Of a stretch of DNA of 64,000 nt, positions 23,901-35,432 are shown piece after piece. The notes under the pieces are model-generated. The model ran no database searches, was not told the DNA's origin, and saw only the letters and a list, made by a program, of their open reading frames with translations. The number at the start of each line of letters is the position of its first letter. The stretch's first letter is position 1. The DNA comes from Reticulitermes lucifugus (taxonomy: Eukaryota > Arthropoda > Insecta > Blattodea > Rhinotermitidae). The stretch lies in assembly GCA_026260175.1 (NCBI GenBank), contig JAKCWW010000231.1, positions 5,247 through 69,246 of the forward strand, given 5' to 3'. A program made the position numbers and the translations under genes.

Positions 23901-25820
23901 ACAGCGTCGTAACTTATGGTCCAATTTCAGGCCGGCATTTATGACACATCTATCGATCCCTGTGTAGAATATTTGATTGATAACTTGATGATATTAATAT
24001 TTACATATAAACAGGAAGAAAGATAAATATTCTGAGTATTCTTGGTTAACAATATCTAGCACAACAATGTGTAAACAGTCCACCACATAAAATATGTGCA
24101 AGATGCGGAATAATAATTACGACGGTGAATAAATAAAGAACTAAAGAAATAAATTTTCAAAGTGAAGTAAAGGGAGCAAAGAATAGAATGATGGAAAAGA
24201 GAGAGGGAAACACAGAAAATAAGATTTAATTTAAAAAACTGGATATTAAATAAACTAAATAATTATGTATAAGGCTTTTGGGCTGACTGTATTAAGCCTA
24301 CTTTCCTGCAGTAGTTAGAAGTTCTCCTATAATTATTGAGTCCCAAAACAGCGGAATGCATAACATCAAAATCTGCCTTCCTACTGCATGAAATATTGCC
24401 ACAGTGCTGAAAAGCTGAGAATATTGTTACTCGAATTGTTTAAGAATTTGGCATTAACGGATTACATACAGCCACTTTTTTTTTAAGTCTTCAAGCATTA
24501 AAAGTATTACTTCGCTTACTACAAGCGTGCATGTGTAGAAATTTGGCACCCAATAATTTGTTCTTTCCCTGTATCCTAACAACGGTTATATAATTGAGCT
24601 ATCCGTTCCCCTGAGCGAAATAAGCATCATTCATGCTGGCTTTATCCCATATCCTAGTAACGGCGCTTCTTTGGTTCTGTACCAACAGAACTCAGAAAGC
24701 CCGCTTCTAGTTTTAGGCTAAGTTTTACTACTGATGGTACAAAAGTAGCTGGACTATTTTCCATTGGCATAATGTTTTATCAATTCTCGTTAAAATCAGT
24801 CATCTGCTTCACAATTTGAAATGGAGGACAAATGTACAGGCACATAAGCCTAATCCTTTTGTTCAAGAAAGAAAAGTGTGCAATAAACAAGACTGAAGAA
24901 AGTAAGATATGGTTTGATAAAGGAAAATAAATCAGAAGCAGAAACATAAGGAGAGAGATCAAAATGAGAGAAATAGAGAGAGAGAAACGGAAAGAAAAAA
25001 AAAGACTACACACAATATTTGAGCCTGAACTATTATAACATTATTCTAGAAGACATAATAGCTGATATGCCAATTAAAATAAGGCTCGCATTACCCTTCA
25101 TCCTTGCAATGATCAGTCTCTTGTTATCCTGAACTCACAGGCCGCGATCTCTTCGCTTCACCTCATGTGTTGTCGCAGCATCTCGTAGTATAAAAGTATA
25201 CCGTAGCCGTAGCAGAAACTTCACCGTACCCTCGCTTAAGACGGACACCCCATTTACATAGCAACCAGTGTTTTAGATTATACCCCCATGACGAGGGTAA
25301 ATTAACCTTCAAGTGTATCCTATATTGGGGGGTAAGTCATTTTGCATGATGGATCGGTTGCTGACTCTAACTTACATATTGCTGTGACGTCACTGAACAC
25401 CACAAGTGCGGCTAAGGGCCTCTCCACTCAATATCCGCCCCTAAAACAAGTTACTTGAGCCTGGCGCCTGATGTGACTGACAGAATGTGAAGGTAAATGA
25501 TGGAGGCTTATGTTTTACGTTTCAAGGAAGAGTTTACTTACACACTCTGTGTTTAGTTTGCACTCCTAACCGTTAACATGGTGTCTACTGCGTAATGAAA
25601 GCCCCAGTACATAACAAACACTGGCTTGGTGGTCTGCGCACTCTATGATCCGTTGAAACTTGACACGGCCCGTTCTGGTGAGAAGTTAGTGTGGTTACTA
25701 CCTTTACTGCAACACACCTCATAGTGATACACGTTGCTTCGTGATCTTATGAAGTAGATTTTAATTGAAGAAACAGTTGTAATGTCTTGGGAAAACAAAA
25801 TTTAATTAAAGGATACAAAA
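17993..25820. other. Gene-free AT-rich DNA with low-complexity tracts
   Basis: No protein homology, SINE head or clear element end was seen over nearly 8 kb. Low-complexity parts are (TG)n at 23458-23505 and a purine-rich plus strand at about 24870-25012 (gagagag/gaaa words). A T-rich tract runs over 22270-22560. Reading frames up to 86 codons are consistent with chance. A GC-richer patch at 20860-21010 could be an eroded repeat. Confidence 0.55.
23458..23505. repeat. (TG)n microsatellite
   Basis: Imperfect run of TG/CG dinucleotides of about 48 bp (TGTGTGTG with GCGT interruptions). Confidence 0.9.
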
Positions 25821-25944
25821 GTTTCAGGTTATAAATTTTATATTATTCACACCGTGCATTTTCATCAATCAAACACGCAACACTCAACCAACAAATGCAC
25901 TCTTACAATTATTTTTATAGATGTTATATATAATCTCTGCAAAC

Positions 25945-25990
25945 CAGTCCAACATGTTTCGATCCCTTCCTGGGATCATCATCAAGGACA
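25945..25990 (-). ncRNA. Hammerhead-like motif, left arm
   Basis: Minus-strand order: GTCC (25986-25989), TTGATGA (25979-25985; consensus CTGATGA), one U, GATCCC, loop AGGAA, GGGATC (25961-25977), GAAAC (25956-25960), AT, GTT (25951-25953), GGAC (25947-25950). Stem II is a perfect 6-bp hairpin and stem I is GTCC/GGAC. The first core base is T instead of C and the cleavage triplet is GTT instead of GTC, so activity is probably reduced or lost. Confidence 0.65.
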
Positions 25991-26257
25991 CTTGTGAGAG
26001 TATAAATTACGTAAAATAAAACCAACAATATAAGTACATGTTAAGACTATAAAATAGATAAAAGATGGTTAAAAGTGTAGGCGATCACCACAGTACTGTC
26101 CTATACATCCGCATATAAACAACCAATTCTCTCTACACAGTAGACAAGGGATCCACTCCGAAGTAATCGCCTACAATTTTATCCATCTTTTATACATTTT
26201 ATAGTTTTAACATGTATTTATATTGTTGATTTTAGTTTATGTAATTTATACACTCAC

Positions 26258-26308
26258 AAGTGTCCCTGATGATGATATCAGAAAGGGATCGAAACATGTT
26301 GGACTGGT
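26258..26308 (+). ncRNA. Hammerhead-like motif, right arm
   Basis: Plus-strand order: GTCC (26262-26265), CTGATGA (26266-26272, consensus), one T, a GATATC..GGGATC hairpin (26274-26290, weakened against the left-arm copy), GAAAC (26291-26295), AT, GTT (26298-26300), GGAC (26301-26304). Stem I GTCC/GGAC is intact. This copy keeps the catalytic core better than the left arm but has a worse stem II. Together the two arms allow a near-consensus ancestor to be seen. Confidence 0.7.
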
Positions 26309-26545
26309 TTGCAGGAATTATAATATATAATATCTAAAAAAATAATAATAACAATAAGAGTTCGTTTGTTGGTTGAGTGTTTTGTGTTTCAGGTTATACT
26401 TCGCCGTAAACACACGCTGGGTAAGTTATAAATAAATACAGGTTAGTATTGTGTAGGGAAATATGACCGTTTATTGCGATTCTGACGCAGAAATATAAAA
26501 TTAATATAGGGGGAAATGGAGAGTTTTATAAATGTTTAAGCTGGA

Positions 26546-26574
26546 TAAATAAATAAATATATATATATATATAT
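26546..26574. repeat. (TA)n microsatellite
   Basis: AAATAAATAAA leading into a run of AT dinucleotides ending at about 26574, close to the left boundary of the next motif-bearing element. Confidence 0.85.
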
Positions 26575-26601
26575 TTACAAACACTGTGCTTTAATGAAAC
26601 A

Positions 26602-26811
26602 AACTGTATATGTTCCGTTCAACACAGCCTCTACTCACCAAATTATTCTTACACTACATATTTCGGTCGTTCGACCATCACCAGGTGTATAATATAAAAA
26701 CACTCAATACAAGGCAAAGCTTAAAGTTTTTTTGAGATCTCACAAAATAATATATTGTAAAATATGCGAGTACGTTACAATTGGATTATGTTGAACGGAA
26801 CATATATAGTA
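26602..26811 (-). mobile_element. Second Penelope-like relic with ~20-bp inverted ends
   Basis: TATATGTTCCGTTCAACA (26607-26624) is matched by its exact reverse complement TGTTGAACGGAACATATA (26789-26806), framing about 165 bp. Within lies a hammerhead-like motif on the minus strand (26648-26690). No flanking duplication is obvious. The internal sequence is A/T-rich and non-coding. It looks like a short terminal-repeat unit of a PLE family different from that at 25.8 kb. Confidence 0.6.
26648..26690 (-). ncRNA. Hammerhead-like motif with perfect stems
   Basis: Minus-strand order: TACAC (26685-26689), CTGGTGA (26678-26684; consensus CTGATGA), one U, GGTCG, AA, CGACC (26665-26676), GAAAT (26660-26664; consensus GAAAC), AT, GTA (26555 region; exactly 26655-26657), GTGTA (26650-26654). 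Stem I TACAC/GTGTA is a perfect 5 bp, and stem II GGTCG/CGACC is a perfect 5 bp with a 2-nt loop. One change in each core strand suggests an inactive or weak ribozyme, but the stem sequences differ wholly from the neighbouring element and still pair. Confidence 0.65.
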
Positions 26812-29800
26812 GTTTCTTTTTATCTATGCACAAAACGGGATGGATAGTATTAAATTTACTGTGCTTTATATTATCTATTAAATGTTTTCCCAGGTTTTTT
26901 TAAGTTTATTTCAACCCGGAGGATGATTCTGTGTAACTAATGAAAAAGATGTTAAAGGAAACAGTACGTCCGCCTTGCTGTTATTACTGATTTAGAGAAA
27001 TTTAAATTATACGAAGTCGGGGTGGTCTGTAATTATGTAGGTCCAAACTAAATTTCGCGAAACTTTTCACGTGTTTTAAAGCTAAGTCGGGAACACGCAA
27101 AAACACACGCACGCACACACACTCGCACTCTTCTCATATCTTTGTAATTTCCTTTTCTTATGAAATGAAAGTAATTTAAAATAAGTAGTCCTGTGTATTT
27201 TATGGGAAATTTAAATATTATTTAGATAAGAGGCCACTACGAAAAAATTGTTAATTTTTAACACCAAGAAACCAAGTTGTACACCCATTTCGTCTGCTGC
27301 AGTATCCCATTCTGTAAATAACGAAATAAACGTATATTTCAAAATGTCTTCATTTTATGTTAACACCTTGTGTAAGGCACTCTGACGCATTGCTCAATTA
27401 TCTATACCTGCTTTTTTTGTAGCCTATCTTCCATCCAGTGGCAAAGAGCAGGGAGAAAGTAAATAAATTAAAAGAAATTTTGTTTATTCCGATACTGATA
27501 GGAAATATAGAAATATATTGCTGATATAAAGAATAAGAATCTTCCCTCCTTTGCACCTAGTTCGTTTTCAGAGTGTGCTGTAGGTCTATGCGATTTTCTT
27601 GCACATTTTGATCTTCTGTGATATCACAGTGTGTAATGGAGATGGTTGTCAATGTTTGGAGAATGTGCTCTCCCCATTCTAAGGTTCTTAAATCCGATTT
27701 TTGTGGTCGCTGGGCTGCGAAAACTAGTGAAATTTACAGAAGAATGACAAAACGTTGATACTTGTATAAAGAACAGGATTGTTGAGGACCCGGTGAGCAT
27801 TCATGAGGGCGTGATCAAGTAATCATACTCATTCTGGGCATCAGTAAAGTATGACATATGTAATATACTCAAAACAATCTATCAGTGTATCTGGAACAAC
27901 CGACGATTATCATTCAGGAAATTGTATATCAAATAAACTTAATTAGCTGAGGAGGCTCTGCAAGAATATCTTATTGTCCAACAAATATTACTCGGATGAA
28001 AACGAAACTTTTGTAGACATTTGGAATAAATATGCTTACGTTTAGGGAAACTACGTAAAAAATGGTATCATCTAACGACTGTGTGATTGTCTGGTCGAAA
28101 TATTTCTAAATTTGCTCTAAATATTTGTTTGATCCTCCTAGCGTGTCTGTCGGATAGTAGCAATGAGCTTACATGGCATTTTACTGTTTGTTCTGGACGG
28201 CTTGGAGCTGCCTGTTCTTGAGGGTTATTGCGGCTGTCAGAATGATGAAAAGCTTTTTGTTGACGTGGTGACAGGACGCATCAAGACTGATACAAACTCA
28301 CGAGCAAGATAGATGTCCTCCCAGCGAGCATTTGACTGACACTCCGATGCGTCATTATACCTTGATGCACAGATTGCGTTAAGCCGACAATATATCGCCC
28401 CATCAGTTTGCGGGATCTGCTGGTTGCCTCTGTGTCCGTTTTGCGAGTGCCTTCTTTCTTGCGTCCATTTTTTTATTTTCTGCAATACCAATTTTATAAG
28501 CGATAAGTTCGTGGGGTACTTCTTCTCCATCTTTGAGGCGTCATTAACCGAATGATATATAAAAATACCAATAAAAGAGTAGACTCACAAGAGACGTATC
28601 AATCAAAACTCTGGAACATCGAAAATAAATTAAAAATTGCAAAATGGTGGTTACAGTGAAAACACCTCAATTAAAATGCAAGAAGGAACGATGTGCATAT
28701 GAGTATAATATCGATAACAGTACACATAAAGTTGTGCACAAAAATAGTGAATCAGATAAAAAATTAGGAAATAAATGAGCATAGTAACTAGAAAAGAAGG
28801 CCATTACAGAAACTACACTCACACGAGGCAGCAGAACACAAATGTGTCTAAAATTGTCTAACAAATATATTTAACAAAGAGTAATCATAATACGGATAAA
28901 AATGAAATTAATACGCATATAGTATTAATGAAATAATTTAAAAAAACTGATTGGATTCATGTAAGTGCAAAAAATATAGTTATGTAATTTTAAAATATAT
29001 CAAGCGTATGCAGGAAGCAACACAATAAAAGTCTTATAATACTTGCCTAAATATTACTAGGGAGATTAAATCCTAGAAACCAAAATTGGCGGTGCTTGCA
29101 GCAAATATGAGCGATGTGATTAAGGCATAAGCAATTTTAATGCACAGACATGAAGGGAAGAAGTTCGGAGATCAAATTATAGATGCAATAATAACACTAA
29201 AACTGAACTGATTTTTGCATAAGTATTGTATGAGGACGCAGAGTGGATTGAAATGGGTCAGGGTACAATTTACTGACCACAAAACTAAATGGAGTTCCAT
29301 AAAAGGGCGAGAATTTATTAGCAGCTTACAGACTGTTACCTTTTGTCAAGGACTGTGCAGCATGGAGTCAGTTTTATAATCCCTTTGTCAAATGTCGAGC
29401 TTTATTGTTTTTCTTTCTTCGGTGATTTTACAATTCTCAGAAATTCTTGAATGCCGATTATGCTGTTGATTGGAATGTGTTTTCCAAACTTACGTATTTC
29501 GAAAATCAAAAGGAGTAAGGGATACTCTGTCAGGAGAATTTTAGTTTTCTCGTTCTACACTTGCAATAAAGAAAGAGTAATTTGATATAGGTCTTAGCAG
29601 TCTCTGTCCAAATTGTTATCTAACCACAACAATTTCTCTTCTGCACCTCCCATTTGACGTCATTTAGCATCTTGGCTAAGAAGAGCGCCAGTAAATAATT
29701 TAAAAATAAAAAAGTTATGAGATCAAAATGCGGGCTACAATATTTTCATAAAGACATGCAACATTGAATTGAAATACTAGGTTATGACCATTTTACTATT

Positions 29801-30688
29801 CAGTCATTACTCTACATTACCTTTCTTTCTGGTAGACGAAAGACATAAATCTGTTTTTAGAAAGTTGGTAGAACTTCAGCCGTAAATGTTTTCAACATTG
29901 GCCTCCTAGAAAAAAATAGGAGAAAACGAAAGTAAGGGGTGGAGCATACAAATTATTCTAGGAGTGTGTGAAGAGTCCGCACCAACTTTCGGCAAGAGTA
30001 ATTAGACCTCCTACTGAGCCATTTCCATTAGATTAATATTTTTCCTGCGATAGTTCTATCAACACGAAGAATCACGGGGATTTTGGTAGTAATCAACATT
30101 ACTATCACAAAGACGTCTCTCCGAGTTAGTGGGAAAATCCATCAAAAAGTTTTAGTAGAATAGCCTTCCTTAAACCAGTGTTTCTAGGTTTAGTGTCGTA
30201 TAACAGAATATTACGTACAAGCAATGCCAAATCGAAGAGAAAAGAATCACACAGTTTGAATGTCAGTCAATAAAACATTTGTGTGAATGACAAATATAAA
30301 GAATTTATAAATATAAATGGAAGCATTAACAGCTGAAGAGGTCTGCAGAACTTGAGCAAATAATATAAACTTTCCGTAATACTCTGTGGACCTATCCAAA
30401 AATAATTAAGTCTTTCTGGGGAAACAAACCTTGACTGATTGAATATTAATAACTTATTAATATTAAACAAATATAATTCTGAACGTAATTGGATAAATAG
30501 AATTATTAGCTCACATGAAAGATTAAACTCATTTAGTGTACATTTCTACCATTAGGGAAAAGTTATTTTATTATGTGGGTAAATTACATTCGTCACTAAC
30601 TTGAACAAACTTGTTTACCATAAAATACATCGTTTTCGCGACATAACCATCACAAACTGTTGTGAAACGAGTAAATCTACGGACATAA
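26812..30688. other. No gene recognised
   Basis: AT-rich. A short CA-rich microsatellite lies at about 27098-27130. A 97-codon minus-strand frame at 28237-28530 has a lysine/glutamine-rich start and no recognised domain. A candidate eroded repeat cannot be excluded at 28190-28500. Confidence 0.5.
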
Positions 30689-30780
30689 ATACACACACAC
30701 ATATGTGTATATGCACGTATGTGTGTGTTTAGGTATGTATGTGCGTATGTATATACACAAACACACACACACACATACAC
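30689..30780. repeat. (CA)n / (TG)n compound microsatellite
   Basis: CA repeats, ATGTGTAT-type repeats and again CA repeats in about 90 bp. The CA and TG parts can pair, so a weak hairpin is possible. Confidence 0.9.
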
Positions 30781-31990
30781 AAGCTACCAAATAAAAGTCG
30801 CTTTTAGGTCTGCAAATATGGAACGCATTCTTTGATGTAACCAGTGCTATGAATTACAAAATTACTTGCTTTTTCGATCTTCAGAACATCAACGAAATCC
30901 TGTCATTATGACTGTAGAGATAGCCGTAAAAATTTTTACTTATTGAACTATGATATTGATTTAATGCAGCTTTATTTTGAATTTTGTTCAGATAGTTTAC
31001 TTTATTTCTTAACTGAGTGTACTTGGGTCGTATCTTATGGACTTTCCTGATCACAACTAGGATTGAGGGAAGATGGGAATCCCCTAGGTCGTAGAAAGTA
31101 TACAAAATGGACTTCAGTTTGTGGAGAAAAGACTTGGCAAGATTTAAGGGAAATGAATGTCTCCAACTCAGATGGAACACTTCCTACGCTGAAAGAGTGT
31201 GGGTTGCATCTTGCCATTTCTGCTTGGCTAATTGCATCATCGTCAATGTGCTGGTTTTCATCAGTCAGAATGAAAGACAGAGAAAGACCCAGGTCCCATT
31301 CCATAACACAGATAGTGGACAGGTGAAGAAGAGTGTTCATATGAGTGTTATTTGGATCGAATATACTTCGATATATCAGTATTGATTTATTCTGTGTTGT
31401 GTGTATTTGTGGGTTATCCCAGCAAAAACTTTTTAACAGTCAGAGCAGATTCTGGCAAATATTTTAATAATTTAATATGTTCCCAGTTTCTCAGTTAATG
31501 TAACTTTGATTCTCGTTTTCTTTCCAATTATTTTAACTTTTCGGTTCTTGAAATATTTGTTAACTGTCATTGTATTTTTGTCTCTGCATATAGTAAGTTA
31601 TGGAATTTAGGAATAATGTCATAGATATCGTGTAGTGTTCATTCCATTTGCAATGCTAAGTGTGTCGTGAAATCAAACATGCAAAATACTCGTATTTTCG
31701 TGAAATCGGATACGTCCAGAGACTGGACTGAGCAGGGATCGACATTTCAGATTCCTTTTCGTGGGCGTCACACGTAATAACAATACAATTCAGTAAATTA
31801 TTTGCCAGACCTTATACTTTGGACATATCGATTTATTATCATTCTTCCTAATTTCTATAATTGCACAAGCTACATAAACACGAACGTTTTTAAGCACATT
31901 AGGGCTGCAAAGAGGAAAACACTTTAACTCATGAACTACTTGATTAGACACTAAAAAAACCCCGTGTTTATGTATTTCTCACGCCCGCTG
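30781..31990. other. No recognised gene; segment open in three frames (31035-31385)
   Basis: Between 31035 and 31385 there are overlapping open frames of 87 and 92 codons on the plus strand and 101 codons on the minus strand. The segment is less AT-rich than its surroundings. None of the three translations shows a known motif and there is no clear splice pair. This could be an old transposon fragment or chance. Confidence 0.35.
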
Positions 31991-31998
31991 TAATATAT

Positions 31999-32046
31999 AT
32001 TTTGCAATGTGAACATGTCTTGTCACTCAGGCATCATCAGTAAGAT
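31999..32046 (-). ncRNA. Hammerhead-like relic
   Basis: Minus strand: CTGATGA (32034-32040), one T, GCCTGAGTGAC, AAGAC in place of GAAAC, AT, GTTC. The TGCC..GAGTGAC spacer resembles the stem II sequence of the 36.1-kb motif (GGCCACGAGTGACC), which suggests the same family. Stem II no longer pairs well and stem I is weak, so it is a dead relic at best. Confidence 0.4.
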
Positions 32047-32049
32047 GAT

Positions 32050-33840
32050 ATCTAATGACCTGTTCTAATATGGTTGTGACTGGCCAAGTACAAAAGAGAA
32101 GAGGTCGATTGCTGATAAAAGTCAGAAGCTTTATAATCTTGAACATTTAAGCATCAAATGCTCTTACTTTGTCATGTACCTGGGCACCTTTTTTATAAAT
32201 TTAAATTTACGTTACTGAGATACAGAAAGTGCATTTTGTCTCATTTAATATTTCAGATACCTGCCACGATGTAGTGAATTATGTATAATGTTGTATGTAA
32301 TACGTGATGTATAGTGTACACATTTTATATCTTATATACATTTTAAGAGTTCAGGAAAGGAATAATAAAGCATGAGGGCTTCACGCAAATTTTCTTTATT
32401 CTATTAATAAGGACCAGCCATATCTAAAGAGGAGCACAGAATATGCAACCTTTAATTGTACGTAGACAGAACCAGCCCCTGAAACGTGGTAAAATAAAAT
32501 TTTATGTAACGGAATTCCAAAATAAATAAATAGTTTTTCCTTTCATGCTGTTTTTCTTTCATTGCTCAGAATGTTATAAATTTGTAACGTTTGTCGTCTA
32601 AAACTGAGAAATAATTTCAAATGTGATTCCATTTTGGTTATAGGCATCAGACCTCTGACAAATGTACGCCTGGATAAATATCACAGAGTGTAATTCGATT
32701 ACAAGTTATGGTGTTATTTTGCTAAATCATTGTGATGGGATTGGAAAGAATCTACATATAATGTTACTTTCGACCTTAAAAACTATCTGAAAAGTGGCTT
32801 TAAAAGCAAAGAACTCTAATATAGTTTATGAAATTATTGACAAATATTGTGGTACTTGTAGCGTCAAGTGAGTTTAAATACCACTTCTTTCTTACAAACA
32901 AGGATCAATTTTCACGTCAGTGAATCGGAGGAAATTTTCTCAGACGCGGCAAATCATAACATTTGGAAAGAAGAATACCATTTCCTGGTGTCACTAAGTT
33001 TAAAACTGAAACAATAACTAATTTATGTTAGGAAGTCTTATAAATATAATACAATTAAAACTATTCTCCCAATCGGCATTTGTTTTCTTTTTATTCTAAT
33101 TTTTCCAGTATAATGTTTGGTTGAATTTTAAACCATTAGTTTTCCAGTGAAGAAGCGTAAAGGCAAAGCTTTCTCATATATCGAACAAGAGAGCAACGGA
33201 GAAATACGGCGCCTCTGTAATGTGCAGCCTTCTCCTGTATCCTGCAGCCCTCTAAAACTGTCTTTTTTCCGCTGAACATTTATGGAGGAAATTCCCTTCC
33301 TGCTCAAGCATGGTGCATAATGGAGAATAAAAAAATAAAAACTTTAGTGTTTGTTTTTTTCCCCTCCCTCATCGGGTTAGTTATACGTTTTGGAGGTTAC
33401 TTTGTAGAAGAGGGAGCAGCAGCAAAGTAGCACATTCCGCCAATCCGGTGCCATTTTATTTATTACCTCCAATAGACTAATGCAGTCCCCATCCTAGCTG
33501 GTTTTTACTTTTCTCTTTAATGGAATACGGTGCCTGCGAACTGAAGTGCCACTGAAGTTACTTTGTGATGACATTATTGACCTGATTCTAAAACACCTAA
33601 CATATCCCTGAATGAAATTATACAAAATGTTCCAGAGTGTGTTTTAGTTGTAGTGTCATGTTCGTGTTATTGATACCATTAAAATTTTAACGACTTTGTA
33701 ATCGTAATAGATTAACCGTCTGGTTCAGTTGTCGACTGTGAGCTAAAATACCAGGTGAGATCGAATAAGTTTTAGTTTTCTTGTTTGCTTAGACAGACTG
33801 GAGCCTCTACGGATCCCAAAATTTTCTCTGTATTATTTAT
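32050..33840. other. No feature recognised
   Basis: AT-rich sequence with no frame above 60 codons and no element ends. A patch at 33190-33300 is GC-richer but shows no coding signature. Confidence 0.55.
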
Positions 33841-33869
33841 AATTTGTTGTAAGGATTTGCAGAATTGCA

Positions 33870-33932
33870 GACTGGAATTAAGACCACAACACTGGTTTTC
33901 TGAACATTTGTATCCCCTTCTTCAGAACGGAA
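33870..33932 (-). ncRNA. Possible hammerhead-like relic, CTGAAGA subtype
   Basis: Minus strand: TTCTGAAGAAGGGG, a GATACA..TGTTC hairpin with one bulge, AGAAAAC, then CAGTGTTGTGG. The order CTGAAGA, hairpin, (G)AAAAC, GTT fits a hammerhead core of the subtype seen at 10.4 kb, but there are extra bases beside the hairpin and no clear stem I. Tentative. Confidence 0.3.
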
Positions 33933-34254
33933 ATCCGTGGTACAGCGCTTGACATTCGTTATGTCCCAGATTCTTTTCTGCACAATAGGTGTTATTTCTG
34001 GTTATCCTCAAGTATTCTGTGCAAGTGTTGAAGAGTGCTTGGCCGTAACCAAAGATAGATTTCTCTCCTCGCATTAGCCACAGTCGCCCTATTCTTGTCC
34101 AGTTGAAAGGGATGTTGAATGAGCCAGGGAATAATTTCTATTTGGATTGGACGCAGCTCGATTTTATGACTATTTTCTCTAGCCTTTTTATTCCATTATC
34201 ACCTTCAGCTTCATCATGTTCCTCGCCATAATTAGAACACTGCTGCTTCCTTTC

Positions 34255-34480
34255 AAAGCCCTCGTCGACAGAAAGTAAGAGGAAGAGAAAGAGGGAAAAA
34301 AGAAAGGAAGAAGAGAATGTTAAATAGAGAAGATAGAAAATAAAAAGAGCTGGGCCTATGGAAAAAGTTGGAAAGAGAAAGAAGGATGGAAAGGTAGAAT
34401 GGACGAGACAACTAAGAAAATAGGAAGGCGGAAAAGGGAAATATGTAAGACAGAAAAAAGTGAATGTGTGAGAGAGATAA
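34255..34480. repeat. Purine-rich plus strand (degenerate GA/GAAA tract)
   Basis: About 225 bp in which the plus strand is nearly all A and G (GAAAGAGG, GAAGAAGAG words). The complementary strand gives a 140-codon frame (34138-34560) rich in F, L, S and P, which is a by-product of the composition and not a gene. Such tracts can form triplex DNA. Confidence 0.8.
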
Positions 34481-34560
34481 ATTGTTGGTCTAACATTCAG
34501 TATTTCTATAGAATCTGATACACTCAAAAACGCAGCACTGTGTTGTCCGTGGTCTTCCAT

Positions 34561-35359
34561 TTGCGAGCCTTTGAAGTAATTCCTCTTGCCTTAGTTAGTA
34601 TGTGGCCTCTGGTAACGTACATTCCATCGGATAATTTTCGCATACTTTCTTAATGACATGCAAAGCAAAGATGCCTTAGTAAATCACACGGCTAATTATT
34701 GAAGACTAATTAAACTTCCAACTCAGTTTTCGCTACTTTGATTAGATTTACTTTACGAGTATAGAAGCGAACTCACAGCAGCCTTACTTACTACTTCCGT
34801 GAGATAAAATAGCTGTCTGTAATGTGACTGATAAACACGACCATTTACAAAGACAGACACAGCAACGAAATAACCCGAAACAGAATAGGAAGAACCACCG
34901 AACACACGAAATCCGGGATTTAGCAGAAACAAAGAAGAAAAGGAATGAATAACCTATTCCATTGAACAGCACACAAAATAAGGTAGACACACATGCAGAA
35001 GAATAAGGCATTTTAGCAACACCTAGTCACCTTTAAAACACTTTAATTCCATGTGCTAACGTAAGATATCGGTATTCAATAATGTAAAAGGTTTTCTATC
35101 TTGCAAACAATTATATTCCCCGTAAAGGGAGTAAACCCTTGCCTAAAGGGGTAGGGTGGCTATAGGGCTTTATTCATAAGTGTGGCTGTGCTTAAATAAG
35201 TTTCATATTATTGGCTGATGAACAACAAATGCAGCTAAAACTACGAATGTGTAGCCTTCGAAGGTACAAAGACCGATTTCAGTTTCAGACTTTCCTAATG
35301 ATTTCAATTCCTTATTTCAGAAGGGAATTTAAAGTTTTTGACTAAAGTAGCCACGTAGC
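34561..35359. other. No gene seen
   Basis: AT-rich. A small GC-richer patch near 35115-35165 (CCCCGTAAAGGG and CCTAAAGGGGTAGGG) contains a short imperfect hairpin and might be a SINE fragment, but no boxes are clear. Confidence 0.45.
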
Positions 35360-35432
35360 GATCTATTATAATAGATCGGTAGCTGCTTAGGTATAATTGA
35401 ATAATAATTCAATTATACCTAATCAGCTACCG
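35360..35432. repeat. Adjacent palindromes: 18-bp perfect and 26-bp-arm hairpin
   Basis: GATCTATTATAATAGATC (35360-35377) is a perfect palindrome. It abuts a long hairpin whose arms 35377-35402 and 35407-35432 pair over 26 bp with one mismatch around a 4-nt loop. Both end in GTAGC/CGGTAGCTG-like words. Could be a foldback element or cruciform-prone site. No flanking duplication found. Confidence 0.75.

Larger units (their letters stand above)
25821..26398. mobile_element. Penelope-like inverted-repeat insertion with 13-bp duplication
   Basis: GTTTCAGGTTATA occurs at 25821-25833 and again at 26386-26398, giving a 13-bp target-site duplication around about 552 bp of inserted DNA. The insert has two arms, about 25871-26088 and 26162-26389, that are reverse complements of each other along almost their whole length with scattered mismatches. 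A ~73-bp non-repeated centre separates them, and about 37 extra bases lie between the left duplication and the left arm. Each arm carries one hammerhead-like motif, pointing left in the left arm and right in the right arm. This suits a Penelope-like element, whose terminal repeats carry hammerheads and which can leave inverted terminal units. No reverse-transcriptase sequence lies between the arms, so this is a non-autonomous or collapsed copy. Confidence 0.75.

Noticed and set aside
34138-34560. 140-codon minus-strand open frame
   Set aside because: It lies over a purine-rich tract; the F/L/S/P-rich translation is a composition effect.
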